From: Ferruginibacter sp.
GTDB lineage: Bacteria; Bacteroidota; Bacteroidia; Chitinophagales; Chitinophagaceae
Assembly: GCA_013141115.1 (NCBI GenBank)
Contig: JABFRP010000004.1
Coordinates: 124,001 to 188,000 of the forward strand
DNA: 64,000 nt
Direction of reading: 5' to 3'
How positions within the stretch are numbered: position 1 is the first letter of the stretch; the number at the start of each line of letters is the position of its first letter. The position numbers and the translations under genes were made by a program. Shown one piece after another: positions 1 through 8,916 of this stretch. Below the pieces are notes generated by a model that saw nothing but the letters and a program-made list of their open reading frames with translations, searched no databases and had not been told where the DNA came from.

Positions 1-43
1 GTTGGCAACCCTGGAAACTAATTAACCAGTAAACCAATAAACA

Positions 44-1342
44 ATGAATTTTTACAGTTTAAATAAAAAATCACCCAACGTAAATTTTAAAGAAGCTACC
101 ATTAACGGGCAGGCGCCGGATAAAGGATTGTATTTTCCGGAAATAATTCCGCAGGTTAAAAATGAGTTGATCAGTAATATTGAAAACATCAGTAATGAAG
201 AAATTGCTTTTGAAGTGATACAACCTTATGTTGGTGATTCTATTGTAACAAATGATCTGCTGAACATTGTAAAAGAAACGGTTAATTTTTCTATTCCATT
301 AATACAAGTAACCAACGATATTTTTTCTTTAGAATTATATCACGGACCAACATTGGCCTTTAAAGATATTGGCGCAAGATTTATGAGTCGCTGCCTTGGC
401 CATTTTGTTAAGGGCAGCGATAAAAAAGTTACCGTACTGGTTGCAACAAGCGGCGATACCGGCGGTGCAGTTGCCAATGGTTTTTACAATGTGCCCGGTG
501 TGGATGTAGTAATATTATATCCTTCGGGTAAAGTAAGCAGTGTACAGGAAAAACAACTTACCACGCTGGGCAATAACATTCATGCATTGGAAGTACAAGG
601 TAATTTTGATGATTGCCAGCAAATGGTGAAAGCTGCTTTTTTAGATGAGGAATTAAATAAAAAATTATTTCTTACATCCGCTAATTCTATAAACGTTGCA
701 AGATGGTTACCCCAACAATTTTATTATTTCTTTGCTTATAAACAATGGCTGAAAAAAGATAAGCCACCTGTTATTTGTGTGCCCAGCGGCAACTTTGGAA
801 ATATCTGCGCAGGTTTATTAGCCAATGCATCCGGCTTGCCGGTACAGCATTTTATTGCTGCCACCAATGCCAACGATGTGGTGCCGCAATATTTTGAAAC
901 ACAAAATTACCAGCCTAAAAAAGCTGTGTCAACTATCAGTAATGCTATGGATGTTGGCGACCCCAGCAATTTTGTACGCATTATGGAAATATTTCAACAA
1001 CAGTTTAGTAGCCTTACTGCAAAAGTGAGTAGCTGCAGTGTAACAGATGCCGTAACCAAACAAACTTTACTTGATGTATATCAACAGCATAATTATTTAT
1101 GCGATCCTCATGGAGCTGTTGCTTACCGGGCATTAGAAGATTATTTGCAAACCAACCCCAACAATAAAGGCATCTTTTTAGAAACTGCCCACCCCGTAAA
1201 ATTTTACGATGTGGTGGAACCGGTAATTGGCCAGACAGTAGAAATCCCCGAAAGTATAAGAGCCGAACTTTTAAAAGAAAAGAAAAGCACAGTGATCAAT
1301 GCAGGTGCATCGGAATTGAAAAGTTTTTTAATGCAGTTGTAG
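44..1342 (+). CDS. thrC: Threonine synthase
   Basis: PLP-dependent enzyme converting O-phosphohomoserine to threonine in the cytoplasm, the last step of threonine synthesis. At 432 residues it has normal family length. The PLP-lysine motif HGPTLAFKD lies at residues 100-108 (K107), followed by the phosphate-binding loop TSGDTGG near residue 136 and a SGNFGN stretch near 250. The N-terminus (MNFYSLN) is typical of Bacteroidota ThrC. The bases before it (1-43) probably hold the end of an upstream gene; thrA-thrB-thrC order is usual in this phylum, but too little is visible to name that gene. A copy of the dispersed element starts 8 bases after the stop. Confidence 0.96.
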   Translation: MNFYSLNKKSPNVNFKEATINGQAPDKGLYFPEIIPQVKNELISNIENISNEEIAFEVIQPYVGDSIVTNDLLNIVKETVNFSIPLIQVTNDIFSLELYHGPTLAFKDIGARFMSRCLGHFVKGSDKKVTVLVATSGDTGGAVANGFYNVPGVDVVILYPSGKVSSVQEKQLTTLGNNIHALEVQGNFDDCQQMVKAAFLDEELNKKLFLTSANSINVARWLPQQFYYFFAYKQWLKKDKPPVICVPSGNFGNICAGLLANASGLPVQHFIAATNANDVVPQYFETQNYQPKKAVSTISNAMDVGDPSNFVRIMEIFQQQFSSLTAKVSSCSVTDAVTKQTLLDVYQQHNYLCDPHGAVAYRALEDYLQTNPNNKGIFLETAHPVKFYDVVEPVIGQTVEIPESIRAELLKEKKSTVINAGASELKSFLMQL

Positions 1343-1349
1343 TTTTTGG

Positions 1350-1417
1350 GTTACCAGCTATATTTCGTTGTTCAACATCGTTGCATCGCACTCTTGTACG
1401 TTTTGTTTTCTATTGAG
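1350..1417 (-). repeat. Dispersed 70-base element, copy A
   Basis: On the minus strand it runs from CTCAATAGAA through GTACAAGAGTGCGATGC to GCTGGTAACC. Outer ends match copy G (63634-63703), but the middle is of the AACGATG type, shared with copy D (40704). It lies between the convergent ends of thrC and the DUF4177 gene. There is no clear hairpin and no coding potential I trust. Confidence 0.75.
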
Positions 1418-1474
1418 CATTTATTGAAGCGTAGATTGATGCAAAATATTAAAAGGAAATTATACTGTACAAAC

Positions 1475-1693
1475 TTAAGCCTCGTGCTGTTTTTTTACTC
1501 TTTTAAAAATAAAAACCATTTCTGTTGTTTCTCCAACCTGCCAAAGCATTGAACTTCCATTCATCCCTTCGGCGCTGATCAGTTCCCACTCATCTTCCCC
1601 GTAATCATTAAATTTTGAAAGCATTTCTGTTTGAAAACTTTCTCTTTTCATATGTTCTCTGGATACTGTTAAAATTTTATATTCAAATTTCAT
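1475..1693 (-). CDS. DUF4177 domain-containing small protein
   Basis: 72-residue soluble protein. It begins MKFEYKILTV, has the EDEWELISAEG core and ends in a beta strand with FKR, the pattern of DUF4177 proteins, which are small cytoplasmic proteins of unknown role. No signal peptide or membrane segment. It stands alone, converging with thrC across a dispersed repeat, 58 bases downstream of the next lipoprotein gene on the same strand. The family assignment is by pattern recognition; no function can be inferred. Confidence 0.8.
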   Translation of the reverse strand: MKFEYKILTVSREHMKRESFQTEMLSKFNDYGEDEWELISAEGMNGSSMLWQVGETTEMVFIFKRVKKQHEA

Positions 1694-1751
1694 GGTAATT
1701 TAAGTTTTACTCAAGTTACAAACTAAAGCCAGAAATTGAATGCAAATACAA

Positions 1752-2195
1752 TTACTGTCGCTTAAAAGAATATTGATATTCGGAAGAAGCGGAGTAAATA
1801 AAACCATCCATTCTGTTGCTGCTTCTTTTAAAAATGGTATCATCAAATTCCCAGTCAATAAAACGGTTGGCTCCAAAGTTTACCAGCTTGATACGCAGCA
1901 CTAAATTATTTTGATACTGGTAATTGCCATTGGCGTCGTAATAGCCTCTGTCTTCATAATACATATTCCAGTTGCCCGACATTGTAATAGTATCTGAATA
2001 AGATGCCGTACCATTTTCATAAAATTTAAACAGGCCAGCTTCGTAACCTGTGGTAAGATGGCTGTTGTTAAAGAATTTTCTTTTAACTACATCATCCAGC
2101 TTCCAGGTACCCACAATTTTACTTTCGGGATCTAATTTTGCACAGGAAGAAAAAATAATAGTGCTTAATAAAGCGAAGGTGTAAAGTTTTTTCAT
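1752..2195 (-). CDS. Lipoprotein with lipocalin-like fold
   Basis: 147-residue predicted lipoprotein. The signal peptide ends in the lipobox FSSC, with lipidated Cys18. The mature part starts with the IVGTWKLDDV motif common to Bacteroidota lipocalin-like lipoproteins and continues with short beta strands (KFYENGTASYSD, GNWNMYYED). Probably a periplasmic or surface outer-membrane lipoprotein; ligand unknown. A candidate promoter (TTG, 18-base gap, TAATTTTC) lies about 50 bases upstream on the minus strand. It could instead belong to another small beta-rich lipoprotein family. Confidence 0.8.
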   Translation of the reverse strand: MKKLYTFALLSTIIFSSCAKLDPESKIVGTWKLDDVVKRKFFNNSHLTTGYEAGLFKFYENGTASYSDTITMSGNWNMYYEDRGYYDANGNYQYQNNLVLRIKLVNFGANRFIDWEFDDTIFKRSSNRMDGFIYSASSEYQYSFKRQ

Positions 2196-2480
2196 ACAGA
2201 AGTTTTTTAATTAACTACAAAAACAATTCCGTAGAATAACTGAAAATTAGTTTTGTACTATTATTAACAATGCTGTGATTTATTACAGATCTTAATTTTC
2301 ATTCCGGGATATTTTAGCTGCAGTGCAGCTTCTTTGCTACTTTAATAAAAGCTCAATAATGCTAAAAAAGTATATAAGTGCCCCGAATACTTTCGGGATA
2401 AACTGTGCGCCATGGCTGAACAGAATTCCTTGAGCTTGTAACAAAAAAGTATTAATTTTATAATCACAAAATTTTCCAAC

Positions 2481-3944
2481 GTGTTGTTTGGTCCAACGAT
2501 TATTGCTTTGCTTTTTAAACCCCGCTTTTTTTTAATTGCTCTACTTTGTTTTTGCTCCACTTTTGCTACGGCGCAATTGTGTAATGGAAGCTTGGGCGAT
2601 CCTGTAGTAAACATCAATTTTGGTAATGGCAGCTCGGTTACCACGGCTACCAACGGTTATATTTATACCAGCTCTACTTGTCCTAATGATGGGTATTATA
2701 CAGTTACCAGCAGCACAACAGGTTGTTTTAATAATAGCTGGCTCAGTGTTACAGCAGATCATACTGGTGGTGGTGCTTTTATGCTGGTTAATGCATCTTA
2801 TACACCCGGCGATTTTTTTTTAACTACGGTAACAGATCTTTGCCCCAATACTACTTACGAATTTGCAGCCTGGATGCTGAATGTATTGAGGAACAGTGGT
2901 ATTAAACCCAATATTACTTTCAGTATTGAAACACCGGCCGGGGTGGTGCTGCAGCAATATTCTACCGGCGATATTCCCGAAACATCGCAACCAACCTGGA
3001 AGCAATATGGCTTTTATTTCACCACACCCATTAATAATCCTGTAATCGTTTTGCGCATGACGAACAATGCACCGGGTGGCATTGGTAACGATATTGCTTT
3101 AGATGATATCACTTTCAGGCCCTGCGGCCCTGCATTTGTTACTGCAGATATACAGGCTAATAATGACACTGTAGATATTTGTGATAATAATACCAGCCAG
3201 TATATATTTAATGGTACTGTTTCTGTGGGCTATACGTCACCGGTATATCAGTGGCAGGTAAGCACAGATGCTGCTGCAAAGTGGACGGATATTCCGGGAG
3301 CCAACACATTAGCTTACCTGCGTATGCCTACAATGGCAGGCAATTATTTATACAGGCTAACAGTAACCGAACAATCAGCAATAAGCTTTACGGCCTGCCG
3401 TATTGCATCCAACGTGGTGGCAGTTAATGTACATGCAAAACCGGTGGTAAATGCCGGCCCCGATAAAATTGTATTTGCAAAAGATTCGGTTACACTCGAT
3501 GGAATTGCCACCGGGAATGATTTGTTGTATTATTGGGATCCTCCTGATTATTTAAACAACAGCAGCCTACTTACGCCTTTTGCTTCGCCACCATCAGATA
3601 TTGGATATACAATTTATGCAACATCACAATTTGGTTGTACTAACCAGGATGCGATGCAGGTAAAAGTAGTGGCAGGTATTTTTATACCCAATGCTTTTAC
3701 CCCTAACGGCGATGGGAAAAATGATCATTGGCGTATCCCATTTTTATATCCGCAGTTTGGTGCGGTGGTAAATGTATTCAACCGCTATGGGCAGTTACTG
3801 TATCATAGCGAAGGTGGCACTGTAGATTGGGATGGGAAATTGGGCGATTCGCCGCAACCCGCCGGCGCTTATATTTATCATATCCGGTATAAAAAAAGCA
3901 ACGGCGAAGTAAATTTGAAGGGTACGATAATGTTAATAAGGTAA
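2481..3944 (+). CDS. T9SS type B sorting domain (gliding-motility C-terminal) secreted protein
   Basis: 487-residue secreted protein. After a signal peptide (FFLIALLCFCSTFATAQ) come a carbohydrate-binding-like beta-sandwich (about residues 40-215, ending DDITFRPCGPA), Ig/PKD-like strands (220-395) and a C-terminal CHU_C domain with the hallmark IFIPNAFTPNGDGKND (about 405-420), ending GTIMLIR. CHU_C domains direct export by the type IX secretion system and often attach adhesins to the cell surface. There is no ATG: the frame opens with GTG at 2481, and TTG at 2508 would give a better signal peptide. Converges with the thioredoxin-like gene. Cargo function unknown. Confidence 0.9.
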   Translation: MLFGPTIIALLFKPRFFLIALLCFCSTFATAQLCNGSLGDPVVNINFGNGSSVTTATNGYIYTSSTCPNDGYYTVTSSTTGCFNNSWLSVTADHTGGGAFMLVNASYTPGDFFLTTVTDLCPNTTYEFAAWMLNVLRNSGIKPNITFSIETPAGVVLQQYSTGDIPETSQPTWKQYGFYFTTPINNPVIVLRMTNNAPGGIGNDIALDDITFRPCGPAFVTADIQANNDTVDICDNNTSQYIFNGTVSVGYTSPVYQWQVSTDAAAKWTDIPGANTLAYLRMPTMAGNYLYRLTVTEQSAISFTACRIASNVVAVNVHAKPVVNAGPDKIVFAKDSVTLDGIATGNDLLYYWDPPDYLNNSSLLTPFASPPSDIGYTIYATSQFGCTNQDAMQVKVVAGIFIPNAFTPNGDGKNDHWRIPFLYPQFGAVVNVFNRYGQLLYHSEGGTVDWDGKLGDSPQPAGAYIYHIRYKKSNGEVNLKGTIMLIR

Positions 3945-3952
3945 TGTGATTA

Positions 3953-4047
3953 GGTACAAGCAAGAGTGATTAATTTCTTTGTAGCAAAAAAGAAATTAAC
4001 AAACCACTATCGCCAATGCAACCCAATAGAACATTAAAAGCGGCTAT
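3953..4047 (+). repeat. Dispersed element, copy B, with hairpin insert
   Basis: Left part GTACAAGCAAGAGTG, right part CGCCAATGCAACCCAATAG and AAAGCGGCTAT. Between them sits an insert that starts with a hairpin: TTAATTTCTTT pairs with AAAGAAATTAA at about 3970-3999. It separates two convergent genes, so the hairpin may also end transcription. Confidence 0.65.
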
Positions 4048-4053
4048 CAAAAA

Positions 4054-4659
4054 TTACCCTTTGCGTTTAATAGTACAACCTACGCTTCTGCTTTCTTTAT
4101 GGCTAATTTCTTTGCCTGCAATCATTTCGTTAATAGCTTCTTTTAAATGATGACGTTTTACATTGTCAGCATCGCTGGGGTTATCGTCAATTGCACCATG
4201 GTACACTAATTTCAACTCTTTATTAAATAAAAATGATTCAGGGGTACGGTTGGCACCAAATGCATCGGCCAGTTCATGGTTTTTATCTATTACATAATGC
4301 CATTTGTAACCTTGCTCTTTAGCATAGGCTTTCATGGCTTCATAACTATCGGCATCATCACGTTGGCCTTCGTTACTGTTTAAAATAATTATACCCACAT
4401 TGTTTTTTTCGGCAAAGGCTGCTATATCAATGGTGCGTTGCTGATTTTTTATTACATACGGGCAGGTGTTGCAACTGAACATTACCAGCACACCATTTTC
4501 TTTTTTTACTTCTCTAATGGCTACCTCTTTGCCGGAAATATCTTTTAGTTTAACATCGGCCTTTGGCATTGCACTACCAATAGGCAATACTTCACTAACA
4601 GTAAATGCCATTGTTGCAATTGCTGCAAAAGCCAGCAGGGAAAACAATATTTTTTTCAT
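4054..4659 (-). CDS. Thioredoxin-family (redoxin) exported protein
   Basis: 201 residues with an N-terminal signal peptide (MKKILFSLLAFAAIATMAFT) and a thioredoxin-like fold of the AhpC/TSA-redoxin type. The redox motif is CNTCPYV (CXXC) at about residues 78-84; the cis-Pro region is NRTPESFLFN. This subgroup is common in Bacteroidota as a periplasmic thiol protein of unknown partner. The C-terminus carries a further Cys (SVGCTIKRKG). It converges with the T9SS gene and has no same-strand partner close by. Electron donor and substrate cannot be told from sequence. Confidence 0.88.
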   Translation of the reverse strand: MKKILFSLLAFAAIATMAFTVSEVLPIGSAMPKADVKLKDISGKEVAIREVKKENGVLVMFSCNTCPYVIKNQQRTIDIAAFAEKNNVGIIILNSNEGQRDDADSYEAMKAYAKEQGYKWHYVIDKNHELADAFGANRTPESFLFNKELKLVYHGAIDDNPSDADNVKRHHLKEAINEMIAGKEISHKESRSVGCTIKRKG

Positions 4660-4780
4660 AAAATAAATTTTAGTGTGTTTTAAAATTCGATGCTAATCAG
4701 CCTTCTACAAGTTGAGCCAGACGTTAGTATACAAAAGGGCTTATTAAAGTTAATGTAAGAATAAGCAAAATAAAAACCGC

Positions 4781-5749
4781 TTATGTAATTTGTTTAACGG
4801 CTTTTAACTTTTCGTCAACTTCACGTTGTATTGCAATCGACTTTAGCGATTTGATACTCACGTTCAGCTCAAACCCAATTAACAAAACCAGAGAGTTGAT
4901 AAATATTAATGCCATCAGCATAATGATAGTGCCAATAGAACCATACAAGGCATTGTATTTGCCAAAATTATTTACAAAAGTAGAAAACCCTAATGTGGCC
5001 ACAATGCTTAAAAAAGTAGCCAGTATTGTGCCGGGGGAGGTAAGCTTCCACCGCTTATGTACAGCAGGTGCATATTTGTAAATGAATGCGATGGAATAAA
5101 ATATTAATGCAATAATAACTATCCAGCGCACATAATAAATAAAGTCTTTCCAAAATTTGCTTTGCACCCCCAGCCATGTTAAAACGGCTCCTTGCGTAAT
5201 TAGCAATAGAAGACTTGCCAATACAAGTCCGAAAATAAGCACCGTTAGCCTTATAGCTATCCAGCGGTCGTGCAAACCTTTTCTCTTTGCAAAGCCAATG
5301 TAATTTTTATTAAAAGAACGCATTAAGCCCATCATGGCGTTGGAGGCAAAAAATAAAGCCAATAGCAAACCGAAAGAGAGCAAGCCCAGTTTACTGCTTT
5401 CAATAAATGAATCAACAAAAAGGATCAGATTTTTATTATGCACTTTGGCAGGTACAATATCTAATATTAAAGCATGCAGTTGTGTTTTAAGGCTTCCTTT
5501 GGATATAAAAGGTAAGTTGGGTATCAGCGTAAATAAAAATAAAAAAGATGGCGGTATGGCCATAATAAAATTATAAGAAACTGCCGAAGCCCTTTCTGTT
5601 AACCCCACAGCTTTGATCTGTTTATAAAAAAACTGCAACACATCATAAAGTGGTACGCCTTCAAACCCCGGCAAATACCAATGCTTGCTTTTACGTAAAA
5701 TAAAAGCAAGAGGAGTTTGGGTTAATAATATGCGTTCCAGCCGGGTCAT
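4781..5749 (-). CDS. YihY/BrkB-family inner membrane protein
   Basis: 322 residues with about six hydrophobic segments. It has the conserved entry GLTERASAVSYNFIMAIPPSFLFLF near residue 50 and the GTILATFLSIVATLGFSTFVNNFGKYNALYGSIG stretch near 245, both typical of the YihY/virulence-factor-BrkB family (once called ribonuclease BN in error). Located in the cytoplasmic membrane; role unsettled, possibly transport or envelope. Monocistronic by appearance, with 138 bases to mltG. Confidence 0.93.
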   Translation of the reverse strand: MTRLERILLTQTPLAFILRKSKHWYLPGFEGVPLYDVLQFFYKQIKAVGLTERASAVSYNFIMAIPPSFLFLFTLIPNLPFISKGSLKTQLHALILDIVPAKVHNKNLILFVDSFIESSKLGLLSFGLLLALFFASNAMMGLMRSFNKNYIGFAKRKGLHDRWIAIRLTVLIFGLVLASLLLLITQGAVLTWLGVQSKFWKDFIYYVRWIVIIALIFYSIAFIYKYAPAVHKRWKLTSPGTILATFLSIVATLGFSTFVNNFGKYNALYGSIGTIIMLMALIFINSLVLLIGFELNVSIKSLKSIAIQREVDEKLKAVKQIT

Positions 5750-5887
5750 TAAACTGTTTTAATGGACAATGTTGTACTTTTTCAGTCAATATAAAAATAG
5801 CGAATTTATGATTGCAGAATGCTATTACATAATCAAGGTCATAAAACATACCACACTCTTTAACCTGATATTATAAATGCAGATAGA

Positions 5888-6925
5888 TTATTGATTGGCG
5901 GCTCTTGCTGCTTTTGCTTTTATCAAACTATCCAACGCATTTTGGTAAGCTTTTGCAAATACCAAATGCTCTGCATAAGTGGATGCAAAATTAGAGTAGC
6001 CATTAAAATCGGGTTTTGCCACAAAGAAAATATAATTGGTTTGCGGGGCATTTAAAACCGCATCAATGGTTTTAGATGATGGCGTACATATTGGGCCTGG
6101 TGGCAAACCTGTTTGCTGGTAAGTGTTGTAAGGCGATGGATAAGCAAGGTGTACATGGCGTATTCTTTTCAACCCAAAATCTCTCATGGCAAATTTTACG
6201 GTGGGGTCGGCTTCCAGCTTCATACCGGTTTCAATACGGTTGATGTACACACTGGCAATCTTTCCTTTGTCTTCTTCTTTATTGGTTTCTTCTTCCACTA
6301 TGCTGGCCATGGTGTACACTTGTTTTGGTGTCATGTTTAAAGCAGCTGCTTTTTCTCTGCGGCTTTCGGTCCAGAATTTTTCATGATCGGCATATAATTT
6401 TTTAAAAATTTTTGCTGGAGAAGTATTCCATAAAATGCTGTAGGTATTGGGTATAACAGCTGTCATTACGGTATTACTGTCTAAATTATAATTACGGATA
6501 GAATCCGTATTGTTTAAAAAAGAAATTACGCTCAGTGAATCACATTCAAAGTTGGCAGCAATTTTTTTCGCCAGGTCCTCCTTGGTTCTTAATTTATTTA
6601 TAACCAGCTTTACCGGGCTTTGGTTGCCGGAGCGTAGCATGCGTACCAGGCTAAAAATACTCATGCCGTCTTTTATTTCGTAACGGCCAGCTTTTACTTT
6701 GGCATTATAGCTTAATTTTTTTGCCACCTGGTTAAACCAGAATCCGCCACCAATTATTTTTGCTTCCAACAGGTCGGTCTTTACCATTTCGTAAGTATCA
6801 CCTGTTTTTACATAAAAATATTTTTTTTCGGGGGCATTAACAGTAGGCCCAAAAACTTTAAAGGTTGCAATGGCACTAATAACAAGTACAAGGGCAATAA
6901 CGGAATAAATGATTTTCTTTTTCAT
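5888..6925 (-). CDS. mltG: Endolytic murein transglycosylase
   Basis: 345 residues with one N-terminal membrane helix (about 5-25), a LysM-like region and the YceG/MltG catalytic domain. The active-site segment ASIVEEETNKEEDKGKIAS lies near residue 208 with the catalytic Glu inside it, followed by VYINRIETGMKLEADPTV. It cuts nascent glycan strands and so sets peptidoglycan strand length at the inner membrane. A terminator behind secG (6955-6981) sits just upstream, so it is probably transcribed separately from the secG group. Confidence 0.95.
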   Translation of the reverse strand: MKKKIIYSVIALVLVISAIATFKVFGPTVNAPEKKYFYVKTGDTYEMVKTDLLEAKIIGGGFWFNQVAKKLSYNAKVKAGRYEIKDGMSIFSLVRMLRSGNQSPVKLVINKLRTKEDLAKKIAANFECDSLSVISFLNNTDSIRNYNLDSNTVMTAVIPNTYSILWNTSPAKIFKKLYADHEKFWTESRREKAAALNMTPKQVYTMASIVEEETNKEEDKGKIASVYINRIETGMKLEADPTVKFAMRDFGLKRIRHVHLAYPSPYNTYQQTGLPPGPICTPSSKTIDAVLNAPQTNYIFFVAKPDFNGYSNFASTYAEHLVFAKAYQNALDSLIKAKAARAANQ

Positions 6926-6954
6926 TGTTTATTATCAGAGCAACAAAGTAAAAT

Positions 6955-6981
6955 AAAAAACCCCGGTGTTACCAACGGGGC
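6955..6981 (-). terminator. Intrinsic terminator after secG
   Basis: On the minus strand AGCCCCG and CGGGG pair around a loop of about 10 bases and are followed by six T. It lies 32 bases after the secG stop and separates that group from mltG. Confidence 0.7.
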
Positions 6982-7012
6982 TATTAAAATATTTTTATAA
7001 AGTTTATTCAGC

Positions 7013-7372
7013 TTATTTAGGCGTATCTGCTTTTGGTTGCACTGCTCCCGGCATTGGCGCTGTGGTATTGGTTGCTGGTGTAGTAGCTGGTTTTGGGGTA
7101 GAAACACCTTTAAGCAGATCATCATTGGCTGAAGAGCTACCGGCATTTTTGGGTATAAATGCAGGAGAAACGATGCAAAGAATACCTACTAATGCTGCGA
7201 ATAACCAGGTGCCTTTTTCAAGTACATCAGTAGTTTGTTTTACACCCATTAACTGGTTGCTAAAGCCACCTAAACTGGCAGATAATCCACCACCTTTAGG
7301 GTTTTGTATCAATACGATCAAACCTAATATTACAGAGAGAATGATTACTAAAATTCCAAATAAAATTAACAT
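7013..7372 (-). CDS. secG: Preprotein translocase subunit SecG
   Basis: 119 residues. Two membrane helices (about 1-24 and 52-72) flank the cytoplasmic loop with the family motif NPKGGGLSASLGG, followed by a low-complexity Ala/Thr/Pro tail (residues 80-119), usual in Bacteroidota SecG. Accessory subunit of the SecYEG channel. The start lies four bases after the stop of the TPR gene upstream, so the two are probably co-transcribed and coupled. Confidence 0.95.
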   Translation of the reverse strand: MLILFGILVIILSVILGLIVLIQNPKGGGLSASLGGFSNQLMGVKQTTDVLEKGTWLFAALVGILCIVSPAFIPKNAGSSSANDDLLKGVSTPKPATTPATNTTAPMPGAVQPKADTPK

Positions 7373-7376
7373 GTTA

Positions 7377-8273
7377 CTATCCTTTTAATTGTTCAATTTT
7401 GGCTGCAAAGAAAGCGCTTTTGGCGGGATTGAGCAAACTTAATTTTTTATACACTTCAATAGCTTTTCCGGCTTTGCCCTGCTGCATAAGTACTTCGGCC
7501 ATGGCCTCGGTAACTATTTCGCCCTCGGCATTGCTTTTGGCAGCCAGGGTTTGTATCACCATATCGGAAATGCCGGCATTGGCCTCGGTAGTGGAATTAT
7601 GAATTTTCTTCATGGTTTTTAACCAATCGGTAAAGCTTTTCAGCTGTTTGCCCAGTTTATCGGCAGTTTGTACCTCATCGCTTAATTTAATACCCTGCGA
7701 TGCAAAATAATCCACCAGGTGCATAGGCTCAAATGATAGCGTATCATCAGTTGTGGTGGGAGTAACCGGAGCCGGAATTGTAATTTTCATGGGCGCAATT
7801 TCTTCTTCTTGTATAAAATCATCATCATTATCGGCATTTTCGGCCAGCATTAATTGCTCGGCAGTAGGGGCTTGCGCTTCAATTACCGGCTCATTTTCAG
7901 GTATATTTTTTTTGTCAACTGGTATTGTTTCCGGTGTTGCAATCAGCACAGGTACTTCCGCAATGTCATCATCATTGTCCTGGTTTTCAGGCGGCAAAGT
8001 TGCAGTGGAAATAATTTCGATAGCTTCTTGTACTGGATTAACAACCGGCTGCTGTAATTTAAAATGCAACCAATGCGGATTGTTGAATAGTACCGCAGTT
8101 TTGGCGGCCTGTAAGTTATACTCCGTATCATTTACAGGCATCTGCTGCAGCAAATAAAATTGTGCCGGTATAAAATAAGGATGTTGGCGGCTCACCTGCT
8201 TTAAAAAATCGGCAGTGGATAAACCCGAATGGTTTTTATGTACAATATCGTTAAGTAAAGAAGGCTGCTGCAT
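7377..8273 (-). CDS. TPR-like protein between lptE and secG
   Basis: 298-residue soluble protein without a signal peptide. The middle (about 100-185) is acidic and Pro/Ala/Thr-rich, hence probably disordered; the C-terminal 60 residues (EVLMQQGKAGKAIEVYKKLSLLNPAKSAFFAAKIEQLKG) read as one TPR hairpin. Genes of this type sit between lptE and secG in many Bacteroidota, which supports it being a real conserved gene; the function is not known to me. Four bases separate it from secG and 43 from lptE. Confidence 0.85.
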   Translation of the reverse strand: MQQPSLLNDIVHKNHSGLSTADFLKQVSRQHPYFIPAQFYLLQQMPVNDTEYNLQAAKTAVLFNNPHWLHFKLQQPVVNPVQEAIEIISTATLPPENQDNDDDIAEVPVLIATPETIPVDKKNIPENEPVIEAQAPTAEQLMLAENADNDDDFIQEEEIAPMKITIPAPVTPTTTDDTLSFEPMHLVDYFASQGIKLSDEVQTADKLGKQLKSFTDWLKTMKKIHNSTTEANAGISDMVIQTLAAKSNAEGEIVTEAMAEVLMQQGKAGKAIEVYKKLSLLNPAKSAFFAAKIEQLKG

Positions 8274-8316
8274 TTTTCAAAGCTATAGCACAAACCACAA
8301 ATGGCAAACTGTTTTT

Positions 8317-8856
8317 TTACCAGTTAGAAAAAATCTTGTTGAAAATAGCATCAATAATATTACTGATGATCTTGGTATTGTTGGCGGCTTCGGCCTGCGA
8401 AAGGCTTAGTGTAGCTAAATAATCTATATTGGTGCTTACATCGGTTTCAAAGTTCTTCTTTTCATCCAGGCTGTTTTTAAATACCAGGTGAAACGAAATA
8501 TTGAGCCGGTTGGTGCTGGCATTATTGCCGCTGATACCTGTAGTGCTGGTATAATACTGGCTTACATAACCGCTGATATCGTAATGGGCATCATCGCTGT
8601 TGGTTTGGCGCAGCCTGGTGGTATTGATGATCTTTTGCTTTAATTTTTCGGTTAACTGCGGACTCAATTGCGGGTTTACATACTGGGCTTTATTGGTAAG
8701 ATAATTAACCCGGAATGTTTTGATCTCCTCCGGAATGGGGGCTGTATCTTTAAAACCATATTTGCAGGTGGAGTAGGAGCAGGTTACAAGTATTATTAAG
8801 CAAACAGCCAATACTTTAATACTGCTGCTGAAATTGTATTTGAATTGTGTTGCCAT
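8317..8856 (-). CDS. lptE: LPS-assembly lipoprotein LptE
   Basis: 179 residues. The signal peptide holds two candidate cysteines, C26 (VTC) and C31 (STC); C31 fits the usual mature start CKYGFKDTAPIPEEIKTFRV. The following VNYLTNKAQYVNPQLSPQLTEKLKQKI matches Bacteroidota LptE, which plugs the LptD barrel in the outer membrane. First gene of the lptE-TPR-secG unit. In many relatives this unit follows the sigma-54 regulator directly; here an unrelated lipoprotein gene lies between them. Confidence 0.9.
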   Translation of the reverse strand: MATQFKYNFSSSIKVLAVCLIILVTCSYSTCKYGFKDTAPIPEEIKTFRVNYLTNKAQYVNPQLSPQLTEKLKQKIINTTRLRQTNSDDAHYDISGYVSQYYTSTTGISGNNASTNRLNISFHLVFKNSLDEKKNFETDVSTNIDYLATLSLSQAEAANNTKIISNIIDAIFNKIFSNW

Positions 8857-8916
8857 TGAGGGGGCAAATTAAAGAGAAATTATTTATTGTGGGTGTTAAA
8901 AATTACCAGGAGTTAT

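Noticed and set aside
1-21. Possible C-terminal end of an upstream gene (frame 1 ends VGNPGN and stop)
   Set aside because: Only six codons are visible and the other two frames also end within 32 bases, so neither the frame nor the product (homoserine kinase would fit by position) can be supported.
7753-8157. 134-codon plus-strand open frame
   Set aside because: Antisense to the disordered middle of the TPR-like protein; low complexity and no start context.
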